From the NCBI RefSeq assembly GCF_032842345.1, contig NZ_WBKO01000001.1:1488001-1552000 (forward strand): a DNA stretch of 64,000 bases, read 5' to 3'. The position numbers and the translations under genes were made by a program. A model generated the notes under the pieces. That model ran no database searches and was not told the origin of the DNA. It worked only from the letters and a program-made list of their open reading frames with translations. Below are positions 49,603 to 57,557 of this stretch, in pieces (the stretch's first letter is position 1; each line of letters starts with the position of its first letter). This stretch comes from Methanoculleus caldifontis. Lineage in GTDB: Archaea > Halobacteriota > Methanomicrobia > Methanomicrobiales > Methanoculleaceae.

Positions 49603-50709
49603 ATGCGCGAGCACAGGTACGCCGACCGGGTCAGGGGAGTGGAGATGTCGGGGATCCGGAAACTCTTCGAGGCCGGAGGACCCGACGCGATCAACCTCGG
49701 CATCGGGCAGCCGGACTTCGACACCCCCGACCATATCAAGATGGCCGCGATCGCCGCGATAAGGGAGGGCAAGACCGGCTACACCCCGAACGCCGGGATA
49801 CCGGAGCTCCGCGAGGCGATCTGCGCGAAGTTCGAGCGGGAGAACGGCCTTATGTACCGGCCGGACCAGATCCTGGTCACGGCAGGCGGGAGCGAGGCGC
49901 TCCACCTCGCGATGGAAGCCCTCGTAAACCCGGGCGACCGCGTCCTCTTCACCGATCCGGGGTTCGTCTCCTACGCCGCCCTCGCGACCTTCGCGGGCGG
50001 GCGGCCCGAAGGGGTGGGGCTCGATGCGACCCTGCACATCGATATCGAGCGGGCGAAGGAGCAGATGGACGGGGCACGGGTCTTCGTCCTGAACTCCCCC
50101 GCAAACCCGACCGGTTCGGTCGAGAGCGAGGAGTCCATCCGCGCCCTCGTCGAATACGCAAACGACCGGGGAGTCACGGTCATCTCCGACGAGGTCTACG
50201 AGCACTTCGTCTACGAGAAGAAGCATGTCAGCGCCGCCCGGTTCGGCGAGGACGTCATCACCGTCAACGCCGCGAGCAAGACCTACGCCATGACGGGCTG
50301 GCGGGTCGGCTACCTCGCGGCACCCGAAGACTACATCCCCGAGTTCCTTAAGGTGCACCAGTACGCCCAGGCGTGCGCGACCTCGATATCGCAGTACGCT
50401 GCGCTCGCTGCGTATACCGGCGACCAGGAGCCGGTCGCGCGGATGCGCCAGGAGTACCGGGCCCGGCGCGACCTCCTCTACGAGGGCCTCACCGGCCTCG
50501 GCCTCGACTTCCCCCGGCCGGAGGGCGCGTTCTATATGTTTGTCCCGATGGGGCGAACCCTTATACAGAGAGCCATCGATGCGGGCGTCGTCATCGTGCC
50601 GGGCGGGGCGTTCGGCTCGCGGGCACCCGATCACGCCCGCTTCAGCTACGCGACCTCCCGCGAGAACCTCTCGCGGGCGGTGGCGAGGCTCAAGACGCTG
50701 ATGGAGTGA
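49603..50709 (+). CDS. class I/II pyridoxal-phosphate aminotransferase
   Basis: A 368-residue fold-type I enzyme: INLGIGQPDFDTPDHIK, TAGGSEALHLAMEAL (PLP phosphate site), NSPANPTGSV, VISDEVYEHFVY (Asp binding the pyridine nitrogen), and NAASKTYAMTGWRVGY with the Schiff-base Lys. The C-terminus has RFSYATSRENL. This is the aspartate/aromatic transaminase subgroup, cytoplasmic and dimeric. The substrate is not fixed by the sequence. It starts 10 bp after hxlB and ends 7 bp before the peptidase, so they are co-transcribed; the pairing with a peptidase suggests amino-acid metabolism. Confidence 0.92.
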   Translation: MREHRYADRVRGVEMSGIRKLFEAGGPDAINLGIGQPDFDTPDHIKMAAIAAIREGKTGYTPNAGIPELREAICAKFERENGLMYRPDQILVTAGGSEALHLAMEALVNPGDRVLFTDPGFVSYAALATFAGGRPEGVGLDATLHIDIERAKEQMDGARVFVLNSPANPTGSVESEESIRALVEYANDRGVTVISDEVYEHFVYEKKHVSAARFGEDVITVNAASKTYAMTGWRVGYLAAPEDYIPEFLKVHQYAQACATSISQYAALAAYTGDQEPVARMRQEYRARRDLLYEGLTGLGLDFPRPEGAFYMFVPMGRTLIQRAIDAGVVIVPGGAFGSRAPDHARFSYATSRENLSRAVARLKTLME

Positions 50710-50716
50710 GAGGATC

Positions 50717-51754
50717 ATGGTCAAAGAGTTACTCAGAAGACTCTCGGACGCCCACGGCGTCTCGAGCAGCGAAGGAAGCATCCGTGAGATCGTCAGGGCC
50801 GAACTTGCAGGGGTCGTCGACGAGATCCGCGAGGACACGATGGGGAACCTGATCGCCACGAAGCGCGGCGACGACTTCTCGATCATGCTCGCCGCCCACA
50901 TGGACGAGATCGGGCTGATGGTCCAGTATATCGACGACAAGGGGTTCATCCGGGTCGTTCCCATCGGCGGCTGGTACGGGCCGGTCCTCTACTGCCAGCG
51001 GGTGGTCCTGCACGGCAGGAACGGGCCGGTCATAGGCGTCCTCGGCGCGAAGCCCCCCCACGTCATGAAGGACGAGGAGCGCAAGAAGGAGGTCAAGGTC
51101 GAGAACCTCTTCATCGACGTGGGCGCGACGAGCGAGGAGGAGGTGAAGAACCTCGGGATCGAGATCGGCACCCCGATCACCATCGACCGCGAGTTTGCGG
51201 AGCTCGCCGGCACCCGCATCACCGGGAAGGCCTTCGACAACCGGGTCGGCGTCGCGATGCTGATCCGGGCGCTCCAGCAGGCGAAGTCGCCCCACACCCT
51301 CCACGCCGTATTCACGGTCCAGGAGGAGATCGGGCTGAAAGGCGCCCGCGTCAGCGCCTACTCCTTAAACCCCGACTGCGCGATCGCGACCGACGTCACG
51401 ATCCCCGGCGACCACCCCGGTATCGAGAAGAGGGACGCGAGCATCGAGATGGGCAAAGGCCCCGTCCTCGTCATCGTCAGCGCGAGCGGGCGGGGGCTCA
51501 TGGCCGATCCCCGGATGACCGCCTGGCTCCGGGGGACCGCGGAGAAGAACGGTATCCCCTGCCAGATCGAGGTCGGGACCGGCGGCAACACCGACGCCAC
51601 GATCATCCACCTCGAGCGGGGCGGCATCCCCAGCATCCCGTTCTCGATCCCGGCCCGCTACATCCACTCGCCGGTCGAGGTCGTCGACACCGCCGATATC
51701 GAGGCCGGGATCCGGCTCCTCGTCGAGGCGTTAAAGAGCAGACCCGCGCTCTGA
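50717..51754 (+). CDS. M42 family aminopeptidase (TET-like)
   Basis: A 345-residue protein starting MVKELLRRLSDAHGVSS. Metal ligands and catalytic residues are seen in AAHMDEIGLMV (His, with Asp), KAFDNRVGVAML (bridging Asp), VQEEIGLKGARV (Glu-Glu general base) and PARYIHSPVEVVD (last His). M42 peptidases are cobalt/zinc aminopeptidases that form 12-subunit tetrahedra and degrade peptides released by the proteasome. Length matches. It is the last gene of the hxlB group; a run of six T follows its stop. Confidence 0.92.
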   Translation: MVKELLRRLSDAHGVSSSEGSIREIVRAELAGVVDEIREDTMGNLIATKRGDDFSIMLAAHMDEIGLMVQYIDDKGFIRVVPIGGWYGPVLYCQRVVLHGRNGPVIGVLGAKPPHVMKDEERKKEVKVENLFIDVGATSEEEVKNLGIEIGTPITIDREFAELAGTRITGKAFDNRVGVAMLIRALQQAKSPHTLHAVFTVQEEIGLKGARVSAYSLNPDCAIATDVTIPGDHPGIEKRDASIEMGKGPVLVIVSASGRGLMADPRMTAWLRGTAEKNGIPCQIEVGTGGNTDATIIHLERGGIPSIPFSIPARYIHSPVEVVDTADIEAGIRLLVEALKSRPAL

Positions 51755-51760
51755 CATAAC

Positions 51761-51770
51761 CCTTTTTTGA
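51761..51770 (+). terminator. T-tract after the M42 peptidase gene
   Basis: CCTTTTTTGA follows the stop codon by 9 nt and precedes the DUF421 gene by 50 nt, as expected for an archaeal oligo-T terminator. Confidence 0.5.
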
Positions 51771-51818
51771 CACGCCTCACGTAGAAAATGCTATAGCATC
51801 CCCCGCAGAGTCCGGGGT

Positions 51819-52361
51819 ATGAACAACGGCTGGGCCGGGTTTCTGGACGAGATCTTCTTCGGCGAGCCCGCCTTCCTGGTCCGGGTCCTGATCATCGGTA
51901 TCCTCGGGTATGCGGCTCTCGTGATCATCGTCCGCCTCTCGGGGAAGCGGACGCTCTCGTCGATGAACGCCTTCGACTTCATCGTGAACGTCGCCATCGG
52001 CTCGGTCCTCGCCTCGACGATCGTCTCGCGGGACGTCTCGCTCGCCGAAGGGGTCATCGCCCTCGGCATCCTGGTCGGCTTGCAGTACCTCGTCTCCTGG
52101 TCGTCCGTCAGGTCGGAGACGGTCCAGAAGGCGGTGAAGTCGGAGCCCCGCATCATCTTCCGCGACGGCGAGTTCATGAAGGAGACGATGAAGCGGGAGC
52201 GGATCGCCGAGAGCGAGATCCGGCAGGCGTTGCGGTCGGAGGGGATCGGCTCCCTCGAGAGCGTGGCGGTGATCGTCCTTGAGACGAACGGAAACTTCTC
52301 GGTGATCAAAAAGAGCGACGACATGAATACACTCGTCGACGTGGCGGGGCATCGCCGGTGA
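51819..52361 (+). CDS. DUF421 (YetF-like) membrane protein
   Basis: A 180-residue protein. Three transmembrane helices (FLVRVLIIGILGYAALVII, FDFIVNVAIGSVLAS, GVIALGILVGLQYLV) with the family motif RLSGKRTLSSMNAFD between the first two. The C-terminal beta domain carries the diagnostic EPRIIFRDGEFMKE and IRQALRSEGIGSLESVAVIVLETNG (in part). YetF/DUF421 proteins are widespread with no settled function. The gene is alone on its transcript; the next gene is convergent. Confidence 0.88.
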   Translation: MNNGWAGFLDEIFFGEPAFLVRVLIIGILGYAALVIIVRLSGKRTLSSMNAFDFIVNVAIGSVLASTIVSRDVSLAEGVIALGILVGLQYLVSWSSVRSETVQKAVKSEPRIIFRDGEFMKETMKRERIAESEIRQALRSEGIGSLESVAVIVLETNGNFSVIKKSDDMNTLVDVAGHRR

Positions 52362-52446
52362 AGATCGGAAAAAGAGGTGCCCGGGGGTTGGGTTCCGTTC
52401 TCCGGGGTGCGGTTCGGTCCACGGATGCAATATTGATATCCGGTGC

Positions 52447-52475
52447 TCGCAGACCTTAACCGCCTTGGCCTGCGA
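52447..52475. terminator. hairpin between convergent genes
   Basis: TCGCAG-A-CC pairs with GG-C-CTGCGA around an 11-nt loop. It sits in the 264-bp gap between DUF421 and the ferredoxin and may serve as a terminator structure for both. The rest of the gap shows no gene. Confidence 0.35.
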
Positions 52476-52625
52476 ACATCTGCATCCGGGCAGTGCACCT
52501 CCTCGCTGATCCCTCTCCCAGGCAACCCGCCAGTAGCTCTGATGGGCTATAGTTCTTATCCGGCCATGAGAATGACTATTGATCCGGCCGCATAGGCCTG
52601 CCGGCGCCGCAGGGGGCCAGTCACC

Positions 52626-52853
52626 TCACTCCTCGACGATGATGACCGTTACCGGGCACGAGTCGGCAGCCTCCAGGGTGCAGTCGGCGAGGTCGTCGGG
52701 CACCTCGCCTTCGGCGGGATTGGCGTCAACCCGGTACTGCTCCGTAACCGAGCTCAAGTCGTCCTTTGGGTCCTTCTCGAAGACGTCGGGGCAGAGCGTC
52801 CAGCACGACTCGCAGCTGATACATCCCGGCCTGTCGATGGTAACCTTCACCAC
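52626..52853 (-). CDS. single-cluster [4Fe-4S] ferredoxin
   Basis: A 75-residue protein starting MVKVTIDRPGC. The cluster ligands are CISCESCWTLCP and a final ADSCPVTVI. It is a monocluster ferredoxin of the Pyrococcus/Thermotoga type, with a 20-residue acidic insert between the two ligand groups (QYRVDANPAEGEV). It would be a low-potential electron carrier in the cytoplasm. It is divergent from the SugE gene at 53012. Confidence 0.9.
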   Translation of the reverse strand: MVKVTIDRPGCISCESCWTLCPDVFEKDPKDDLSSVTEQYRVDANPAEGEVPDDLADCTLEAADSCPVTVIIVEE

Positions 52854-52976
52854 GTTTCATACCTCCGTTGCTGTCGGGAAGGACCCTTCTCCATGTTAAA
52901 GGTGACGGAAGCAGACAGCCTCCATGAGTCTCCGGGGGAATACGCGGGATCCCGGGCGCCGCCCGCACGCCGGAAA

Positions 52977-52985
52977 GGTATATCC
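52977..52985 (+). promoter_or_regulatory. TATA box of the SugE gene
   Basis: AGGTATATC lies 27-35 nt before the ATG at 53012. The predicted start would fall after the ATG at 53003, so the ATG at 53012 is the start, on a leaderless message. Confidence 0.5.
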
Positions 52986-53011
52986 CCCGCCCGACCGGAC
53001 CTATGAGGATT

Positions 53012-53341
53012 ATGCAGAATGCGGCCTGGATAACCCTCTTCTTTGCCGGGCTTCTCGAAGCCGGCTGGGCGCTCGGCCTCAAGTATACCGAAGGGTTCAC
53101 GAAGGTCGGGCCGTCGGTGGCGACCATCGTCCTGATGGCCGGGAGTTTCTACCTCCTGTCGCGGTCGCTCACGGGCCTCCCGCTCGGGACGGCGTATGCG
53201 GTCTGGACGGGGATCGGGGCGGTCGGGACGGTCATCGCCGGGATCGTCCTCTTCGGCGAGTCTCGGAGCGTCGCCCGCCTCCTCTGCGTCTTCCTGATCG
53301 TATCGGGGATTATCGGGCTGAAGATCTGCTCGGATGCGTGA
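53012..53341 (+). CDS. SMR family transporter, SugE/Gdx type
   Basis: A 109-residue four-helix protein starting [13 protein letters not shown]. It has the membrane-embedded Glu ([17 protein letters not shown]) and the SugE/Gdx signature [19 protein letters not shown] followed by GESRSVARL. Gdx proteins export guanidinium in exchange for protons; QacE-type members export quaternary ammonium compounds instead, and this signature favours the former. They work as dimers with dual topology. No guanidine riboswitch was recognised upstream. It starts at the second Met because the TATA box at 52977 makes the first one fall before the transcription start. Confidence 0.85.
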   Translation: MQNAAWITLFFAGLLEAGWALGLKYTEGFTKVGPSVATIVLMAGSFYLLSRSLTGLPLGTAYAVWTGIGAVGTVIAGIVLFGESRSVARLLCVFLIVSGIIGLKICSDA

Positions 53342-53665
53342 GGGAGGCTCGCGCCGGTTCCAGGGATACTATCCGCGGAGATCACACGGTTCAACGAGTT
53401 GGGGATGCGGACGCGGACACTGTCGGGCATTGGGTGACGCAGCCTCGCTGTAGAGATTGCAGCGGGTTCTCACGCGAAGGCGCGAAGGACGCGAAGGGAA
53501 AGAGCATGTCTGTCATAGGCTCTGCGTGAGTTTTGACCTGAAACAGGGAGGCGGGGCCGGGCCTTCCCGGCTCATGGCAGCGGCGCCGGCGACGGTACGG
53601 CTCCGATGAGGAATGAGGCGATTATGCGGGTATCCATGAGAGAGTTCTGCCCGGAAAACTGTTAA
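53342..53665. other. intergenic region with one GCGAAG repeat
   Basis: The 324-bp gap contains a GCGAAG repeat unit at 53468-53498 and no recognisable gene. A possible promoter or terminator was not identified. Confidence 0.4.
53468..53498 (+). repeat. GCGAAG repeat, single copy
   Basis: TCTCACGCGAAGGCGCGAAG and the bases that follow (GACGCGAAGGG) match the units at 43780-43807 and 44846-44875. It lacks a nearby inverted partner. Confidence 0.7.
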
Positions 53666-54271
53666 TTATTTTCTTTCCGGAACGGAGAGGGGCCGGGTCT
53701 GCGCCTCGTCCTCCAGAGCCTCGAGAAACGCGACGAGGAGCGCGTGCCGTCTCCCGGCGATCTCCCGGGCGCTCCCGGTATACATGCGGTCTTTCAGGTT
53801 CAGCAGTTTGTCATGGAAATGGTCGGCTGCATCCGCAATGCCGGTCCCCCGTTCTCCCGCCTGCATGAACGTCCTCGCGATCCCGACCGCGCCCATCGCG
53901 TCCAGGTTGTCTGCGTCAGAGAGTATCCGGGCCTCGAGCGTCCCGGGTTCGATGCCCGTGCTGTAGCGGTGCGCATGGATGGCGTGGACGATGCCCGCGA
54001 TAAGGTCCGCCGGGCAGCCGGCGGCCTCGAGGTATTCCGCCGCCATCCGCGCCCCCTCCTCCTCGTGGGGGACGCCTGTCCTCTCTTCGAGGGGTCTCGC
54101 GATGTCGTGGAAGACGGCTGCCGGGATGAGGATCTTCATATCGGCACCCTCGCGGGCGCCGATCTCCTCGCAGAGGCGGACGACCCGGAGGGTGTGGTCG
54201 AACCCGTGGGCCCCCGAATCCTGGAGCACGTTCCTGACATGGTCGAGCATCGCGGCTGTCTCCTGGTCCAT
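53666..54271 (-). CDS. HD domain phosphohydrolase
   Basis: A 201-residue protein starting MDQETAAMLDHVRN. The HD metal site is seen in GFDHTLRVVRLCEEIG (first His), IPAAVFHDIARPL (HD pair) and LSDADNLDAMGAVGIAR (last Asp). It belongs to the YedJ-type HD hydrolases that act on nucleotides or other phosphate esters. The C-terminal segment MYTGSAREIAGRRHALL recurs as a decayed copy at 55325-55425. It lies alone, divergent from the gene at 54449. Confidence 0.88.
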   Translation of the reverse strand: MDQETAAMLDHVRNVLQDSGAHGFDHTLRVVRLCEEIGAREGADMKILIPAAVFHDIARPLEERTGVPHEEEGARMAAEYLEAAGCPADLIAGIVHAIHAHRYSTGIEPGTLEARILSDADNLDAMGAVGIARTFMQAGERGTGIADAADHFHDKLLNLKDRMYTGSAREIAGRRHALLVAFLEALEDEAQTRPLSVPERK

Positions 54272-54448
54272 GAGAGATCTCTGTCGCCTGAGAGCAGAAA
54301 CTTATCCTTACGCCATCCTGCAGGCCGGCGCTGCACTTCACCTCCGCTTCCCGGTCGCCCCCGGACCTGTACGGATCAGGGATCCCTGCACGGCCGTAAA
54401 GGTTATCCGCCATACTCGTGGAGAAGGCCGCCAGAGGGCGTGAAGAAT

Positions 54449-55294
54449 ATGCAGAGAACTGGTATCTGCATCGTTATGGCTTGCGTTGCCGGAATGCTTC
54501 TCCTTGCAGCGACGCCTGCAGGCGGGTATCCGGGCGGTGCACTGGACAGAGGGCTGCCTGTCGGGCAGGCGGAGGAATCGATCGCCAGGACGGGCGTCAC
54601 AACTCCCCCGGCCGCCGTTCCCGCAGGGAGCGCTGATAGCAACGGGACGGCGGTCGTGTTCTTCTCCGCCGGTGAGGTTGAGGATCTCCGGGATGCGACG
54701 CGAAATACGATTACTCCGTTCGCCATTGAGTATTTTGAGAACACCAGCGTGATCGTATGTCCGAACAATCTCAGTGATGCTCTTGCTCTGTATACCCGTA
54801 TCCGGCTGAAAGATGGATACAGGATCGAGGGCCACTGGGTGTATGATACCATGGGAGCGTATACGGTCCCGTTTGTGGTAGAGCATAACATGACCGTATC
54901 CTCTCCGGCCATAACGGACGCTCCCGCCTTCCCTGACGATATCCGTCTGCCGGAGGGAGCGGATACGAATATCTCGCGGTATCTCGAGGGAGATGACTCG
55001 CCTGAATCATATCTTCAAGCGTCGGTATTTCTCAGGGAGTTATACGCGATCAACGCGTGGTGGCATGCATGGCTCGGATGGCCCCAGCAGACCGTTCTCG
55101 AATCTCCGGAGAGACCGAAGGTCGTGATAAACTCGACGCATGCCGTTGTGACGATATACACTGAGGAACTCTACTGCGGTTACCGGACGGTGACGCGCTA
55201 CACCGATACGTACTCAAGAGGGAGTTACGAGGTTGCAGACGATCGGGACAGAATCTCGGAAGAAGAGAATGCAAGTATGCCCATCTGTTATTGA
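54449..55294 (+). CDS. secreted protein of unknown function
   Basis: A 281-residue protein starting MQRTGICIVMACVAGM, with a signal peptide to about residue 27. It has nine or more N-x-S/T sequons (for instance SNGTA, NNLSDA, HNMTVS), no second membrane helix and no recognised domain. Segments such as FLRELYAINAWWHAWLGWP and TEELYCGYRTVTRY are aromatic-rich. Base composition is visibly lower in GC than the neighbours, which may indicate acquisition from elsewhere. The start of the open frame upstream (53744) is an artefact; the signal peptide marks this Met. Confidence 0.65.
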   Translation: MQRTGICIVMACVAGMLLLAATPAGGYPGGALDRGLPVGQAEESIARTGVTTPPAAVPAGSADSNGTAVVFFSAGEVEDLRDATRNTITPFAIEYFENTSVIVCPNNLSDALALYTRIRLKDGYRIEGHWVYDTMGAYTVPFVVEHNMTVSSPAITDAPAFPDDIRLPEGADTNISRYLEGDDSPESYLQASVFLRELYAINAWWHAWLGWPQQTVLESPERPKVVINSTHAVVTIYTEELYCGYRTVTRYTDTYSRGSYEVADDRDRISEEENASMPICY

Positions 55295-55324
55295 GGACGC
55301 TCGATAACGGACAGAGGTTCACGA

Positions 55325-55531
55325 GCAGGGGCGCTCCGCCTCCTCGTCGGGAGTCTGGAGAGGGCCGGCGAGGGAGATGTGCCTCTTCCCGGCGATCCCC
55401 GGGGCGCTTCCGGTCTACACGCGGCCGGCGGTTTCCCGTTGATCTGCCCGGCTGATCGTTACCCGCCTGCAGTAGCGGTTCGACGGCGGCGTGCCGTCGC
55501 CGGGGTAGCGGCGGCAGAAGTGGAGGTCCAT
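55325..55531 (-). pseudogene. decayed HD-domain gene remnant
   Basis: Reading the minus strand from 55531, the frame MDLHFCRRYPGDG...ADQRETAGRV runs to a TAG at 55415-55417. It continues in the same frame as TGSAPGIAGKRHISLAG, then TPDEEAERP. This matches the end of the HD protein encoded at 53666-54271 (RMYTGSAREIAGRRHALL ... EDEAQTRP). The TAG replaces the Tyr codon of MYTGS. It is a remnant of a duplicated HD gene tail, joined to an unrelated 5' part. Confidence 0.6.
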
Positions 55532-55696
55532 GGGTGATGAAACGTATCCGCTGCTCTGGAGTTACCCCTGAAAGCCGGGTGGAAACGCTACGTCATACAA
55601 TAGTTGTTTCGTCCGCCTCCGTGCCCACGCTGCCACCTCTTCGCCGCAAACCGCGGTCCCGGCGGCCGGCCGGGTCCGATCATTGTGGGTCACCGG

Positions 55697-55747
55697 TGTC
55701 GCACAGGACATTTTGTGCGACATGAAACCCCACTTCGTGTCGCACAA
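55697..55747. promoter_or_regulatory. three TGTCGCACA boxes
   Basis: TGTCGCACA at 55697-55705, its exact reverse TGTGCGACA at 55714-55722, and TGTCGCACA again at 55738-55746. The first two form a perfect 9-bp dyad with an 8-nt centre; the second and third form another with a 15-nt centre. They sit 10-60 bp upstream of a TATA box, as expected for an activator or repressor site. Confidence 0.65.
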
Positions 55748-55755
55748 CCTCCATC

Positions 55756-55766
55756 CTGTATATATG
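55756..55766 (+). promoter_or_regulatory. TATA box downstream of the TGTCGCACA boxes
   Basis: CTGTATATATG; the predicted transcription start is near 55787. No start codon with a fitting frame follows closely. Confidence 0.5.
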
Positions 55767-55786
55767 TGTATACTGCATCGGAGTTT

Positions 55787-55930
55787 TGCTACACGCAACC
55801 GGGTTTACGGATACCAGAGTATTCACAACCGGGCTCCCCGCTTCGGGGTTGTAACCGGAACGGTGATTGTAATCGCGTCAACAGCGCTCAGGAAGAGCAT
55901 CGTGCTCTTCCGGGTCTCCGTGCCGGTGCG
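55787..55930 (+). ncRNA. candidate structured RNA
   Basis: From the predicted start the sequence folds into CCCCG-CTT-CGGGG (55836-55848) and GGAAGAGCA-TCG-TGCTCTTCC (55891-55911, nine perfect pairs). It might be a free RNA or the leader of the Hsp20 gene 120 nt further on. Prediction from structure and promoter only. Confidence 0.35.
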
Positions 55931-55996
55931 ACGGGTTGGCTGAGGGTGAAGGACGGAGCGGTCGTCCGGTCGTCAGGATGGGAAGCCCCGGGAACA

Positions 55997-56005
55997 ACTT
56001 ATATG
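55997..56005 (+). promoter_or_regulatory. TATA box of hsp20
   Basis: ACTTATATG, with a predicted start near 56028 and the Shine-Dalgarno GGAGGA at 56035-56040, nine bases before the ATG at 56050. Confidence 0.6.
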
Positions 56006-56049
56006 AGCGGGAGCATGTAGGCTGCACGACAACTGGAGGAGTTCTGGAT

Positions 56050-56511
56050 ATGACGGAGAATGAATTGTCGTGCCCGTTTCAGAGGATCTTTGGTCCGGGG
56101 ATGCGCGGCATGCACAGGCGGCTTCACGAACAGATAGCGGTCCCCGGGCAGCGGATAATGCCCGTGATCCGGGGTGCAGGGATTCCGGTCGATCTCCGGG
56201 ATCTTGAGGATGAGATCGTGCTTTTCGCCGACCTGCCGGGGGTGGAGAGCGGCGATGTCGCAACGCGGCTCACCGGCCCGGGCACGCTACGGATCACTGT
56301 CCGGCGGCTCCTGGCGCCGGAGGAGGAACAGGGGGGCTACGCTCTCAGGGAGAGGCAGTCCGGCGAGATGACCCGGGTTGTGAGCCTCCCGGCAGACGTC
56401 ACGGAAGAGGGTGCGACGGCTACCCTCGGGAACGGCGTGCTGGCGGTGCGGTTGAGAAAGGTTCCCGGGAAGCAGGGGATCGAGATCCCGGTCCGTGAAG
56501 AGGGCAAGTAG
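56050..56511 (+). CDS. Hsp20/alpha-crystallin family small heat-shock protein
   Basis: A 153-residue protein starting MTENELSCPFQRIFG. The alpha-crystallin domain runs from about residue 52 (PVDLRDLEDEIVLFADLPGVESGDVATRL) to 140, ending in the dimer-forming strand NGVLAVRLRK. The tail has the short IEIPV motif that docks on neighbouring subunits (IxI/V). It forms large oligomers that hold unfolded proteins. The start is set by the Shine-Dalgarno GGAGGA at 56035-56040; the open frame upstream is not conserved. It is expressed from its own promoter and may also read through from the locus upstream. Confidence 0.88.
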   Translation: MTENELSCPFQRIFGPGMRGMHRRLHEQIAVPGQRIMPVIRGAGIPVDLRDLEDEIVLFADLPGVESGDVATRLTGPGTLRITVRRLLAPEEEQGGYALRERQSGEMTRVVSLPADVTEEGATATLGNGVLAVRLRKVPGKQGIEIPVREEGK

Positions 56512-56788
56512 GCCGGCGGACTCCGGATACAGGAGGCGAGAGTCCCGGCAACGGCAGCGGGCCTCTGCGATCTCTCCAGATCTCAGGCTGCACCTGCCGT
56601 CCCGCGCGACTCCCGGGTGAGGCGACACGACCTTTAAGTGTGGTGAACGTGCTGGGGAGCCCTTGATCCGGCAGGTGGTTGCTTCAAAGAGAGGGGCCAC
56701 CGGGATCGGAGGGGCCACGGGGCCGGCACGGGCGGCAGCGTTTCTCCCGGCGCGGCTCCGCAGGAGCCCATACATTGGAGGCATTGTC

Positions 56789-57289
56789 ATGGCAGAGACA
56801 CAGTTCACCGCAGAGGCGGGAAGGCAGGATATCATCATCACGCGGGAGTTCGACGCGCCGCGTGACCTCGTCTTCCGGGCATGCACGGAACCGGACCTGG
56901 TAGCGCAGTGGTGGGGGCCGAAGGGCACCACGACCGCGGTCGAGAAGATGGACGCGAAGCCGGGCGGCACGTGGCGTGTCGTTCAGCGCGACACCGAGGG
57001 CAACACGTTCGCGATGCACGGCGTCTTCCACGACGTTACGTCCGAGCGGATCGTCGACACCGTCGAGTACGAGGGCATGCCGGGCCATGTCGTGCTCGAG
57101 ACGGAGACGCTCGAGGACCTCGGCGGCGGGAGAACGAAGATGACGGACCACCTGGTCTTCCAGTCGGTCGAGGACCGCGACGCGATGCTCCAGCAGGATA
57201 TGAAGGAAGGCATGGTCGGGACCCTGGACCTGCTCGCCGGCGTTCTGGAGAACCTGAAGACCCAGAAACAGGCCGCGCCGGCACGGTAA
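56789..57289 (+). CDS. SRPBCC (AHSA1-like) domain protein
   Basis: A 166-residue protein starting MAETQFTAEAG. The START-like fold is marked by ITREFDAPRDLVFRACTEPDLVAQWWGPKG, GGTWRVVQRDTEGN, HGVFHDVTSERIVDTVEYEG and LGGGRTKMTDHLVF (each a family segment). AHSA1-like proteins bind hydrophobic ligands; in bacteria they often accompany ArsR-type regulators, but none is here. It closely resembles the second half of the next gene, so the two arose by duplication. Confidence 0.88.
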   Translation: MAETQFTAEAGRQDIIITREFDAPRDLVFRACTEPDLVAQWWGPKGTTTAVEKMDAKPGGTWRVVQRDTEGNTFAMHGVFHDVTSERIVDTVEYEGMPGHVVLETETLEDLGGGRTKMTDHLVFQSVEDRDAMLQQDMKEGMVGTLDLLAGVLENLKTQKQAAPAR

Positions 57290-57557
57290 ACCCGTAGCGG
57301 CCGCAGCAGTCCGGGGGCGGTCGGGGGTAATCTCCCGGACCGACCCCACCCGGCGCACCAGCATCTCTTCTCTTTCTACGTCCCTCTCCGCGCAGAGGAG
57401 GTCCGTCACGGTCAGCGTCCCCTGCTTCTCCGGGGGCTCCGGCCGGGGTACACGGTGTCCGATCCGCCGTCATCGCACATCGTCTCATCGGTGCTCCCAC
57501 GGGAGGAAAGTTTTTCATACAGGACCTCCGATGTCCGGAAAAAAGGAGAGGAAGAAG

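Larger units (their letters stand above)
55532..56049. other. intergenic locus with operator boxes, TATA and hairpins
   Basis: This is a 518-bp stretch without a coding frame. It has three TGTCGCACA boxes (55697-55747), a TATA at 55756-55766, two hairpins at 55836-55848 and 55891-55911, and the Hsp20 promoter at 55997-56005. The order suggests a regulated non-coding transcript starting near 55787. Confidence 0.5.

Noticed and set aside
52924-53529. 201-codon plus-strand open frame over the SugE region
   Set aside because: It is a different frame of the SugE gene; the SMR signature is in the frame 53012-53341.
55534-55725. 63-codon plus-strand ORF before the TGTCGCACA boxes
   Set aside because: It has Arg/Ser/Pro-rich shadow composition, runs through the dyad and shows no start signal.
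57290-57440. Possible coding remnant on the minus strand (VTDLLCAERDVEREEMLV)
   Set aside because: The composition looks protein-like but it has no start, no recognisable family and overlaps the end of the SRPBCC gene; not supported enough.
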